Source of the DNA: Faecalicatena contorta | GTDB lineage: Bacteria; Bacillota; Clostridia; Lachnospirales; Lachnospiraceae | Assembly (NCBI RefSeq): GCF_039521745.1 | Contig: NZ_BAAACT010000154.1 | Reading direction: 5' to 3' (one strand) | Length of the DNA stretch: 64,000 bases | Made by a program: the position numbers and the translations under genes | The notes under the pieces: generated by a model | Seen by the model: only the letters and a program-made list of their open reading frames with translations | Databases searched by the model: none | Told to the model about the DNA's origin: nothing | In this document: positions 27,901-34,795 of the stretch, one piece after another | Position numbering within the stretch: position 1 is the first letter of the stretch | Layout: every line of letters starts with the position of its first letter

Positions 27901-29177
27901 ATGGTGATATCATTAGGAGTGCCATCATCTTTTATAGCACCTGCCATAGACTCATACTGATTCTTTGCCGTAGATTCAACATTTACATCCTTGCCTGCGC
28001 TATCCGTATAAGTATAAACGACCTTCATGTCTTTATCTGTCGTGCCTTGATGCAGCTTGACTCTTAATTGAACGTTTGTGGATGTGTCGCATACCAGCGT
28101 TGCCTCTTTTGTAAGTACGTCAAATACAACATTTTGAGCTTGATATCCTTCAATACCTTTCAGGAGAAGCGGGGCTTCCGCGGACTCCAGTGTGAAGTTT
28201 TTGGTCTCTGAGTCAGTCAGATTAACCGTCCCTGTCTGAGTTACAAATCCTTCTCTTTCGATCGTATAGTTGTAATCTTTTCCGGCCTCCAGACTGTAAA
28301 CTCCATCTGTTCCCTGGACTGCCGCTCCGGCATCGTCTGTAATGGTTACAGTGGCATCTGCGGGGTTCGTTGTAACGGTCAGGTCGACTTTTTTAATATC
28401 TTTGATGATATTAAGAGTATATTCTTTCCCGACAGTCCCTTCCTTTTCTGCTTTGGCGACAATTGTAGTTTTTTCTTCCGTTAATGGAACCTGGCGTGTT
28501 GCGTAGAAAGCGCCGTCTTCTAATACAGCAGGCTCACCATTGACAGTGTATACATTATTATCAATATCTCCCCACACCATGGCCACCAGGCTGACTTCAA
28601 CTGATTCTGTCCCACCCGGAACTGTAATCTCGTACTCTGTTTTGCTTCCATCAAAGCCGGTCAAATATGAATTATCTCCATCTTTTACCAAAATTTCCAT
28701 AAGAGGCGTTAATCGAACCACGTGTACTGTATATTCTTCTATCTTGTCGTCTAATGTGACAGTGATATGAACCTCTCCACCTTTGATCCCGCCATACTCG
28801 ACCAAGTTGTCTAACAGCAGTTCTTCACCACTGGTCATTGCTGTTGTCACGCTATCGTTATAAATATTCTGGTACTTAGCCTCAATTGTAGCTCCTGCAG
28901 CTTCTTCATTCAAAACTGCACATATGCCCAATGTCCCCGACTCTTCAACAACACCTACTGTGCATTCTTTTGTTTCAGGGTCAACCTCTGATATTAGTTT
29001 GACAGGTTCACCCTCTTCATTTGGATCAGAAGAAAAGCTGATCTCAGACAACATATTCGTATCCGCTGCAGTTCCTTCTGCCAAAACCGGCATTCCTCCA
29101 GCAAATACAGTGGTCATCATCACTGCCACCGCCAATAGCCAGGACAACCCCCTTCTTGTTCTTTTCTTTCGTTTCAT
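24966..29177 (-). CDS. Secreted PQQ-like beta-propeller protein with C-terminal dockerin, first gene of the operon
   Basis: 1403 residues. The start at 29177 follows GGAGGGATTAAAAAGA; upstream in-frame ATGs (29246, 29213) lack such a site. Signal peptide (about 1-34), beta-sandwich modules, two PEGA domains (about 260-330 and 560-625), a beta-propeller (about 650-1010; blades such as LYVLDKETGEILKT and IQCFNAETLESLWVY), cadherin-like modules, and a dockerin (about 1347-1403) with two loops, DMNGDGKLTNLDVS and DINGDGKISNLDVS. The dockerin recognition residues (TN/SN, LDVS) match the paralogue, so both likely bind the same cohesin. It lies directly downstream of the cobalamin riboswitch and attenuator. 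Confidence 0.85.
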   Translation of the reverse strand: MKRKKRTRRGLSWLLAVAVMMTTVFAGGMPVLAEGTAADTNMLSEISFSSDPNEEGEPVKLISEVDPETKECTVGVVEESGTLGICAVLNEEAAGATIEAKYQNIYNDSVTTAMTSGEELLLDNLVEYGGIKGGEVHITVTLDDKIEEYTVHVVRLTPLMEILVKDGDNSYLTGFDGSKTEYEITVPGGTESVEVSLVAMVWGDIDNNVYTVNGEPAVLEDGAFYATRQVPLTEEKTTIVAKAEKEGTVGKEYTLNIIKDIKKVDLTVTTNPADATVTITDDAGAAVQGTDGVYSLEAGKDYNYTIEREGFVTQTGTVNLTDSETKNFTLESAEAPLLLKGIEGYQAQNVVFDVLTKEATLVCDTSTNVQLRVKLHQGTTDKDMKVVYTYTDSAGKDVNVESTAKNQYESMAGAIKDDGTPNDITITATKGGVTEVYTVHIKQLTILTGLQLNYENGDILKFDPAFKKTTTEYRAKVLSDVNAVNITVKNPAAGNSKVMVNGTEVTGSTYKMDLVNGENKAVIKVEKGAAEQTSYTVIIDRVQKVELSVQVNPKDALFTIYNEENERIWPENGKYNLFPGDDYSYAVTKLGYVGQSGILNISQSETKEFELKKAAEITLPELDADYPGFRSGRDNMSVVDAKTPITPDSIEVKWERQTGEYVKPTSGTTPIIVDNKVYTLSGNKLYVLDKETGEILKTSETVTPTTFGLMPPTYAEGMLFVPLGNGTIQCFNAETLESLWVYEDPAGGRSESAIRYDDGYIYVGFFTTKKSGFVCISVTDEDPSQQTERKAATWRDDTLGSFYWDGCWTNENYVILCTNNGVLNCIDKMTGEIKQQVDLGEQVRCDVSYYNGRIYVASQKGKVHSYNLKEDGTLDTENLINPLPIGVQSTSTPAIYNNRLYVGINGGEMFGVEGNAILVADIDPKTGAMTPAYAVPTDGYCQTSGLIITGYEKEDGYVYVYFLANSAHGQLYMIKDKAGLKEADPASGLFYTPTHEQYCIASAVADSDGNLYLKNDSAWQFVLKRSDVYLKEVNIDGGNGIIDGGKPFDGSINSHTIQVDPGTESFKLDLTANEGTEVMINGVPGSMQDIKLVDGRAEIEVQLKKGGTVRTFTFHVVTGPVVKEIRIDNSPNEGMASAAYSLDPAFDPMTTEYTAGVDKVMSDAYIWPTLMSSKDKMTMTVISGVYNKNEGDEIKGSTNYKGNTYFNVSFADRENPTIAKVKLTVASEDGTQSKDYTFTLFTQNALPIITTDDGAVSERTDNSAKINMTSNKAAELYYLVQAADAAAPDSAKIIAEGTKADVVEGKNTIEVTGLQRNAQKLYMVLKDASGAESAVRILDIASVIISGDMNGDGKLTNLDVSMLLNKVTANEDVDLETGDINGDGKISNLDVSMLLNKVTAGNN

Positions 29178-29341
29178 TCTTTTTAATCCCTCCTGTTTCT
29201 CCTTTTTAGCCATAGGCTTGAAATGTACTATAGAAACAGCCAGCATCCCGTTTCATGCATTGACTGTTAGCTATCTTTTAGTAATGCATTCTTCTGTTCT
29301 TTTCCGTATCTATACTATTTATTTCAAACCAATACCCTATA

Positions 29342-29384
29342 ACTAAAAAATAAAAGCTCTTCCATCATTCCGATAGAAGAGCTC
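29342..29384 (-). terminator. Attenuator-type terminator of the first cobalamin riboswitch
   Basis: On the minus strand GAGCTCTTC pairs with GAAGAGCT (29383-29355) and is followed by TTTATTTTTT. It stands between the riboswitch and the first gene, where a transcriptional expression platform is expected. The T-run on the plus strand could also stop opposing transcription. Confidence 0.75.
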
Positions 29385-29459
29385 ATCTTTTTTACTATAT
29401 TATATTTTAAGTATACAAAACGGACTATTTCTTCATCCCAGAAATACATCGTAACAATC

Positions 29460-29627
29460 ATCACGGCAGGTTTTCTGACTTCGCTTCATCCTCCGAAACA
29501 CCTTCTCAGCATATAAATGCCAATGGTATATCGTTTCTTCGTCCACGTTACAGTAGAGGTGACTGTACCGGTTTTGCACCGGTTTCCCTATTATCATTTC
29601 CCGATTATCCGGGAAATGCACCGCAAT
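29460..29627 (-). promoter_or_regulatory. Cobalamin riboswitch controlling the corrinoid uptake operon
   Basis: Read on the minus strand it has the ordered cores of the family: GGTGC near the 5' end, GGGAAACCGGTGCAAAACCG, CAGTCACCTCTACTGTAA, and the 3' B12 box AAGTCAGAAAACCTGCC. It precedes the terminator at 29342-29384 and the dockerin gene. Adenosyl- or another cobalamin would be expected to turn off the operon. Confidence 0.93.
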
Positions 29628-29678
29628 ATATATTTAATTACTTACTAACAACAATAATCTATTTAATCTATGTAGTTC

Positions 29679-29707
29679 ATTATATAGTATCAACTAGTAA
29701 AAGTCCA
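29679..29707 (-). promoter_or_regulatory. Probable sigma-A promoter of the corrinoid operon
   Basis: Minus strand: TGGACT (29707-29702), a 17-bp spacer, then TATAAT (29684-29679), about 55-60 bp upstream of the riboswitch. An alternative -35 (TTGATA) with a weaker -10 overlaps it. Confidence 0.5.
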
Positions 29708-29861
29708 CTGTTTTTTCACACGGTTTTCTCACATTTTTCACAAAAAATTCCGCAACTTTTCACAATTTCACAGAGCATTAACAGACTGTATCAGACTACC
29801 ATTTTCCAGATATAACTTTGGTAATTTTTCTAGATAGATATGCAAAAATATTCGATATTTA

Positions 29862-30641
29862 TCACCCGGTCTTCATTGCTGACTGCATTTTCTCCCTGCA
29901 GCTGCTCACTGCCCTGCCGGACATCAGCACATCTTCCATTATGCTGCACTCAATCGTATAGTCTGCATCCGGCATGTACGCCATAAGCATTTCCAATGTC
30001 TCGTCTATCGGTATATTCCCGCGTCCCAGCCCCAGGTGCGAATCCCTGTCCCCACAGTTATCGTGGATATGGACATGTCCCGCGTGCTCTCCAAACGTCT
30101 GAATCCAGTCACTCAAAGATCTGGGCGAATAGCAGTGTGCATGGCCAATATCCAGGCACAGTTTAAAATCCGGGGATTCAACCTTCTGTTCCACTTCAAT
30201 CATCGGCGATATTTCCTTATCATACACATTCTCCATAAGAATCTGGACACCGCTTTTTCCTTCCATAAATTCATTCCAGAACTCAGCCATTCGTTTTGCC
30301 CAGTCTGTCAGATAATACACACCGGGAAGAAAGCCCGTATGGAAGATTATCTTTTTGGCCCCCAGTCTCTTCGCGGCCTCATAGGTCTGCGTAAAACGGG
30401 CTTTTGTCACTGCCCTTACCATGGAGTCATATGCCATTGGATTCAAATCCAGAAATGGCCCATGCAGTGTCAGGTTCCTGGTACCTATGTATTCTAACCG
30501 TTCTATGTATTCAACGATCTTTTCATTCAGGCAGTCCAGATTTTCAGAAATGGAGAACTCAATACTCTCGATCCCAACATCAGTCGCTTCTACTACCTGT
30601 CTCATCTCTTCATCCTTAAGAAGATGACTTGCATATACCAT
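29862..30641 (-). CDS. AP-endonuclease-like TIM-barrel protein, candidate CbiR cobamide-remodelling enzyme
   Basis: 259 residues of the sugar-phosphate isomerase/AP-endonuclease-2 TIM-barrel superfamily. Metal-site motifs are in order: LTLHGPF (near 58), IIFHTGF (near 98), LMENVYD (near 135), CLDIGHAH (near 165), HVHIHDN (near 190), SHLGLGRG and TIECS. No signal peptide, so cytosolic. It is the second gene after a cobalamin riboswitch, 48 bp behind the leucine-rich-repeat gene. CbiR of Akkermansia, from this superfamily, removes the lower-ligand loop of cobamides so they can be rebuilt. Position under B12 control makes that the best specific guess; a generic sugar isomerase is the alternative. 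Confidence 0.72.
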   Translation of the reverse strand: MVYASHLLKDEEMRQVVEATDVGIESIEFSISENLDCLNEKIVEYIERLEYIGTRNLTLHGPFLDLNPMAYDSMVRAVTKARFTQTYEAAKRLGAKKIIFHTGFLPGVYYLTDWAKRMAEFWNEFMEGKSGVQILMENVYDKEISPMIEVEQKVESPDFKLCLDIGHAHCYSPRSLSDWIQTFGEHAGHVHIHDNCGDRDSHLGLGRGNIPIDETLEMLMAYMPDADYTIECSIMEDVLMSGRAVSSCREKMQSAMKTG

Positions 30642-30689
30642 AATATTCTACTCCCGATTCAGACTGTTCTCCCTGAATTCTTTTTTTAC

Positions 30690-31526
30690 CTAGATATATT
30701 CTGTTTCAAACCCTGAATCACGGCAGTACTTTTCCACTGCCCCGCCCTTTTTACATCGTATCTTTGCACTGCGGTTGATGACCCATGGCCCGATCTCTTC
30801 GGGATCATGACCAATCTCAAGCACTTTCAGCCTGTTGCAGCCATGAAACGCCCACTTTTCGATTACTTTTACAGTTGAGGGAATCTTTGCATATTGCAGG
30901 CTGTTGCATTTTAAAAATGCACTGTCCCCAATTTTTATTAGTCCCTCCGGCAGTTCCAAGGATGTCAATGCGTTCTGATAAAAAGCCTCTGCGCCGATCT
31001 CCCTTAATCTTTCCGGCAAAACAATCTGCTCCAGGGCCGTACATTTATAAAATGCCCGCCGCTCTATCCTTTCGAGCGTTGCCGGAAGGGCAATGTGTTT
31101 TAGATTAACACACCCGGAAAAAGCCTCCGCCTTCACTTCTCTGCATATGCTGCCTACATCAATCTCCATCCTCTCCAGACTTTTGCACTGCGCAAACGCT
31201 CTGTTTCCAATAAAGTTAGTAGTTTTAGGAAGCTTTACCTGCTTCAGCTTTGTACAGTTATAAAATGCTTCCTTACGGATTAAGATTGTACCTTTCAGCT
31301 CAACTTCCCGCAGCATCGTATTGTAAAAACTCTGTGCCCCTATTTCCACAACATTTTCAGGCAGAATAACACGGCGGAGCTTTGTATTGTTTTTAAATGC
31401 CCTTTCGCCGATCTTTCTATAGTGGCTGTCTGCCACCAATTCTTTTATGTTTCCATTGTTTTTCCCCTGCACCTTATCCAGAGTATCTTTCTCATATGCT
31501 TTCCAGAGAGATACCACCCCTGCCAT
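30690..31526 (-). CDS. BspA-type leucine-rich-repeat protein under cobalamin riboswitch
   Basis: 278 residues made of LRR_5/BspA repeats of about 23 residues (pattern ...IGERAFKNNTKLRRVILPENV...). The start at 31526 (MAGVVSLWKAYEK) follows AAAAGGGGAGAA; the longer frame to 31565 lacks such a site. There is no signal peptide or anchor, which is unusual since most BspA proteins are secreted, so it is probably intracellular. It is the first gene after the second cobalamin riboswitch and is paired with the candidate CbiR. Its function is unknown; a protein-interaction platform is the natural guess. Confidence 0.8.
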   Translation of the reverse strand: MAGVVSLWKAYEKDTLDKVQGKNNGNIKELVADSHYRKIGERAFKNNTKLRRVILPENVVEIGAQSFYNTMLREVELKGTILIRKEAFYNCTKLKQVKLPKTTNFIGNRAFAQCKSLERMEIDVGSICREVKAEAFSGCVNLKHIALPATLERIERRAFYKCTALEQIVLPERLREIGAEAFYQNALTSLELPEGLIKIGDSAFLKCNSLQYAKIPSTVKVIEKWAFHGCNRLKVLEIGHDPEEIGPWVINRSAKIRCKKGGAVEKYCRDSGFETEYI

Positions 31527-31577
31527 ACGTTTCTCCCCTTTTCCTAAACTTAAAAACTGAACCATTTGAATATAAAG

Positions 31578-31600
31578 GGACGCAGTTTTTTGCTGCGTCC
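31578..31600 (-). terminator. Hairpin between the second cobalamin riboswitch and its gene
   Basis: GGACGCAG pairs with CTGCGTCC around an A-rich loop on the minus strand, followed by CTTTATATT, a weak T-run. It lies 50 bp before the leucine-rich-repeat start and is the only strong stem between riboswitch and gene, so it is the likely expression platform. Confidence 0.5.
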
Positions 31601-31765
31601 TCTGTCTTTATCCAATACGAAATGGATTGCTATTAACAGATTACCTACACCGCCGCAGTTTGATTACATGCAAATAGAAAATTGCCCTTACAGCAAAAAC
31701 TGTACCATAACTAAGACAATTTCCCACTCCATTTATCATTGCGTGTAATAACTGGCAGCAGCTCT

Positions 31766-31912
31766 AAGCAGGTATCCTGACTTACGCAATCGCGGCTTTT
31801 CCCTTCTCATACACCCAGTGTACAATGGTTCTGAAAAACCTACACGCATACAGTAGCACGACTGTCAAGGATTCTCACCTTGTTCCCTCTTGGCCTGACA
31901 CCTGCACCCTCT
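31766..31912 (-). promoter_or_regulatory. Second cobalamin riboswitch
   Basis: On the minus strand: GCAGGTGTCAGGCCAAGAGGG at the 5' end, then GGGAACAAGGTGAGAATCCT, ACAGTCGTGCTACTGTA, and AAGTCAGGATACCTGC at the 3' end, so the terminal P1 stem closes with GCAGGT/ACCTGC. These are the conserved cores of cobalamin riboswitches. It controls the leucine-rich-repeat and TIM-barrel genes. A possible -10 TATGAT lies just upstream near 31970-31980. Confidence 0.95.
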
Positions 31913-32165
31913 TGTACATAGCGCCAGGAACTTAAAGCCGGTAATTGTTTTTATTTTTTATTAGTTTATCATATATACTATTAAAAGGTTGGAAATTTTT
32001 TCAGGTCTTTATGTGTTTTTTTTAGAAATACATTATTCCGCAGTTTGTTACAGGCTCGCCCATATAACACCAATTTAATAAACACTTACCCTCTGAACCG
32101 TTTAGTATAGCCGGATTACCGGCAATGTGAAATTGTACGATCTTTCCTATAATTAGTTTAACGGA

Positions 32166-32396
32166 ATGAAGGGAGTGAGTATTATCATAAGTTACGCTCC
32201 ATTGTGGAAGACCTTGAAAAAGAAGGGACTCACACAATATAAACTAATCAATGAATATCATTTTTCAAACGGGACTCTGGACTCCCTCAGAAAAAATAAG
32301 AGCATCACTTTGAACACGCTGCAGGATATCTGTAAAATATTGAATTGTGATATCTGCGACGTTGTTGAATTCACAGATCGGGAAGAGGAGAACTAA
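32166..32396 (+). CDS. Small XRE-family helix-turn-helix regulator
   Basis: About 72-76 residues, Cro/C1-type DNA-binding protein: SYAPLWKTLKKKGLTQYKL, then a recognition helix FSNGTLDSLRKN, then TLQDICKILNCDICDVVEF. The ATG at 32166 lies inside what looks like the ribosome binding site (AAGGGAGTGA), so true initiation is probably a few codons later at a non-ATG codon near 32175-32181, giving a protein beginning close to IISYAPLW. Standing divergent to the second riboswitch, it may regulate itself; no target is evident. Confidence 0.75.
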   Translation: MKGVSIIISYAPLWKTLKKKGLTQYKLINEYHFSNGTLDSLRKNKSITLNTLQDICKILNCDICDVVEFTDREEEN

Positions 32397-32435
32397 TTAC
32401 TGTTTACCTTTTTTCATTTTACCAGAATTAGATAA

Positions 32436-32984
32436 ACATGTCGAGCAGGTCAAAACAGACTTTTCGATGGGGTTATCCTCCAGCATTTTGAGGAAAACCT
32501 GACATCACTTGAGGAACAGCTTCTGGATAAGAATGATGCTTCTTTTAACCGTCAGATCTTTCAGATTCGTAGAAGACTCGCAGTCTTAGGGCGTTACTAT
32601 GAACAACTGCAGGATATGGGAGAGACTTTCGCGTCGGATGGTTTCTGTGCCGAGGACGAAAAAAACAGCCTCCTGTTCGGTCTTTTTGCTGACCGGGCAG
32701 GGCGGCTGTATTCCAATGTCCAGATGCTCAAGGAGTATTCCATGCAGCTGAGGGAGATGCATCAGACTCAGGTGGATATGCACCAGAACCAGATTATGAA
32801 GTTCCTGACGATTGTCACAACTATATTCATGCCGCTGACTCTGATTGCGGGATGGTACGGTATGAATTTTGTCAATATGCCGGAGCTGGATTCTCCTTAT
32901 GGCTATATTCTGGTCTGTGTCATCAGTCTTCTGATTGTACTAGTCGAGATCTGGCTGTTTAAGATCAAAAACTGGTTTGATTAA
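32436..32984 (+). pseudogene. corA-like magnesium transporter, 5'-truncated pseudogene
   Basis: An open frame from 32436 matches the C-terminal half of CorA: helical stalk (FEENLTSLEEQLLDKNDASF, then RRRLAVLGRYYEQLQD), the first membrane helix, the signature YGMNF preceded by AGW, and the second helix ending KIKNWFD. The first half of the usual 300-320-residue protein is missing, and a TAA at 32433 blocks the frame. An ATG at 32616 could start only the last 122 residues, with no clear ribosome binding site. Most likely a remnant left by a deletion that joined it to the HTH gene region. Confidence 0.82.
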
Positions 32985-34654
32985 CCGGCTGCCGGCGTCC
33001 ATTTTCCTGTCGCCAGGAATCCTTCCACCATCTTTTCTGCACCGGCTGTGATGTCCGGATCATATCCGAGAATTTCCAGCAGCCGGATTGCATTTCTGGA
33101 ATTGGACCTTCCTTCATAGAGCAGATAGTCAAAGACTACCTCCTCCTCAAGAACCTGTTCCTGGAAATGATAATTCCCGTACCGTTCTTCCAGCAGGTAA
33201 GTCAGCTCAATGTCATGAGTTGCGGCAAAACAGAGAATTCCCCGCTCGCTGAACTTCTTCAGTACCTGTGTGGAAGCTGCAATTCTTTCCACTGTATTGG
33301 TTCCCCTGAGTACTTCATCTACAAAACAGAGAACCGTCTCATTTCCCTCCCAGTCAAAGATCCTTTTCAGTGCACGGATCTCTGCTATATAATAGCTCTC
33401 ACCATTATACAGATTGTCCCGCAGGGCCATGGAGGAAAATACACGGAACCATGCACCTTTATATTGTCTGGCGGAACAGGTATGGATGGACTGCGCCAGT
33501 ATAACATTTAAGGCAATCGTTTTCAGAAATGTGGACTTTCCCGAGGCATTGGATCCGGTAATCAGTATTCCGCGCTCTGCCTTCACGGAGTTCGGCACCG
33601 GTTCGGATAATTCCGGATGATAGGCATCCACAATTTCAAGCGCAGGTTCTTCCGTAAATTCAGGAATGCAGTAATACGGCAGCGACTCCCGCAGAGAACC
33701 TATGGATATGAGACTCTCCAGAAAGCCCATAGTACTGATGATATCTTCCACCACATCTATAGATTTTTCCAGCCTTTTCATACACTTGTAGAACTGAATA
33801 CAGTCTACATGGGAAATCATCCGGATATAATCCAACACGATTTCCGTCAATGACTGGCTGTCTGCGTTTCCCGATTTAATAAATGATACATTGCCAATCT
33901 GTTTTTTCAGCTTTTTATAATCCTGTTCCAGCCGCTTCCGGTATTCCTCACTGCAGACAAGCTTTCTTTTCAGAATTCTCCCCGCACTTCCCTCCAGCTT
34001 CAAAAAGAGGTGAAGCGCCTGTATGGATGCCTCCAGTTTTCTCCTCTGAGTCATATACAACGCGATATTCACGCCCATACAGAGAATCAAAAGTCCAATT
34101 CCCGTAGCTGGGGCAGCGATTACACATATAACTGACACGATCAGAAGCAGCAGCGCACCATAGTGCTGGATCGGAACATTTTTACTTAGATGGATGCTGT
34201 TCATAATATAATGGTAGGCGGAAGACGAATGATTCTTACCGATTGCTGCAAATTCCATCTGCATCTGCAGACGCTCTTTTTCATGGGTTTGATAGTAACT
34301 GATCATTTCCTCCTGTTCCCCGCAGGTTACCGGCCCCTCAGCCGGGATATGCATCAGATAATACAGGTAGTCCTCCCCTGCAAAAGACCATGTATGGTTC
34401 ATCTTCATAAATACGGAATCCAAATCCAGGTCATTCCATGTGATGTCGTCCACCATGGTATCTTTTGCCTCAGTATAGGCTCCGATCACAGAAAGAATTT
34501 CGTCCGAATATTCAATTTCTCTGTCTCGTCCGTAATAGTAAAGCATTCTCCGTTTCATTTTCCGCAGCCTTCTTTTCTGGTCAAAGAAAGAGATCAGGAA
34601 GAATATAACAAGAATACCGACGATCAGCAGTGCAACAAATATATTTTCGTTCAT
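32981..34654 (-). CDS. Membrane-associated MutS-like ATPase
   Basis: 557 residues. Two hydrophobic regions (about 5-24 and 165-200) anchor it to the membrane, then a helical lever-like region and a MutS domain V with Walker A GSNASGKST (near 360), Walker B VLCFVDEVLRGTN and the switch histidine AATHDIELT. It lacks the mismatch-recognition domains of MutS, so a classical repair role is unlikely. It belongs to a family of small MutS-related membrane proteins of unknown function common in Firmicutes. Its stop overlaps the end of the corA remnant on the other strand. Confidence 0.85.
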   Translation of the reverse strand: MNENIFVALLIVGILVIFFLISFFDQKRRLRKMKRRMLYYYGRDREIEYSDEILSVIGAYTEAKDTMVDDITWNDLDLDSVFMKMNHTWSFAGEDYLYYLMHIPAEGPVTCGEQEEMISYYQTHEKERLQMQMEFAAIGKNHSSSAYHYIMNSIHLSKNVPIQHYGALLLLIVSVICVIAAPATGIGLLILCMGVNIALYMTQRRKLEASIQALHLFLKLEGSAGRILKRKLVCSEEYRKRLEQDYKKLKKQIGNVSFIKSGNADSQSLTEIVLDYIRMISHVDCIQFYKCMKRLEKSIDVVEDIISTMGFLESLISIGSLRESLPYYCIPEFTEEPALEIVDAYHPELSEPVPNSVKAERGILITGSNASGKSTFLKTIALNVILAQSIHTCSARQYKGAWFRVFSSMALRDNLYNGESYYIAEIRALKRIFDWEGNETVLCFVDEVLRGTNTVERIAASTQVLKKFSERGILCFAATHDIELTYLLEERYGNYHFQEQVLEEEVVFDYLLYEGRSNSRNAIRLLEILGYDPDITAGAEKMVEGFLATGKWTPAAG

Positions 34655-34720
34655 ACAGACTCCTCACAATCAAGCTCGTCTCGTAGGACATTATCCGGCC
34701 ATGCATATAGCCGGCTATAT

Positions 34721-34754
34721 CTAAAAGGCGGTACACTGTAATAAGTGTACCGCC
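34721..34754 (-). terminator. Terminator after nifJ
   Basis: GGCGGTACACT and AGTGTACCGCC form an 11-bp stem (34727-34754) with a short loop, followed on the minus strand by TTTTAG. It lies 42 bp past the nifJ stop codon. Confidence 0.85.
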
Positions 34755-34795
34755 CCTTTTATTACCTGCCGCTTCCCGCGGGAAGACCGGCCTTT

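Noticed and set aside
32616..32984. Functional 122-residue CorA-like protein
   Set aside because: The matching sequence continues upstream of this ATG to 32436, showing it is a fragment of a longer gene missing its N-terminal half.
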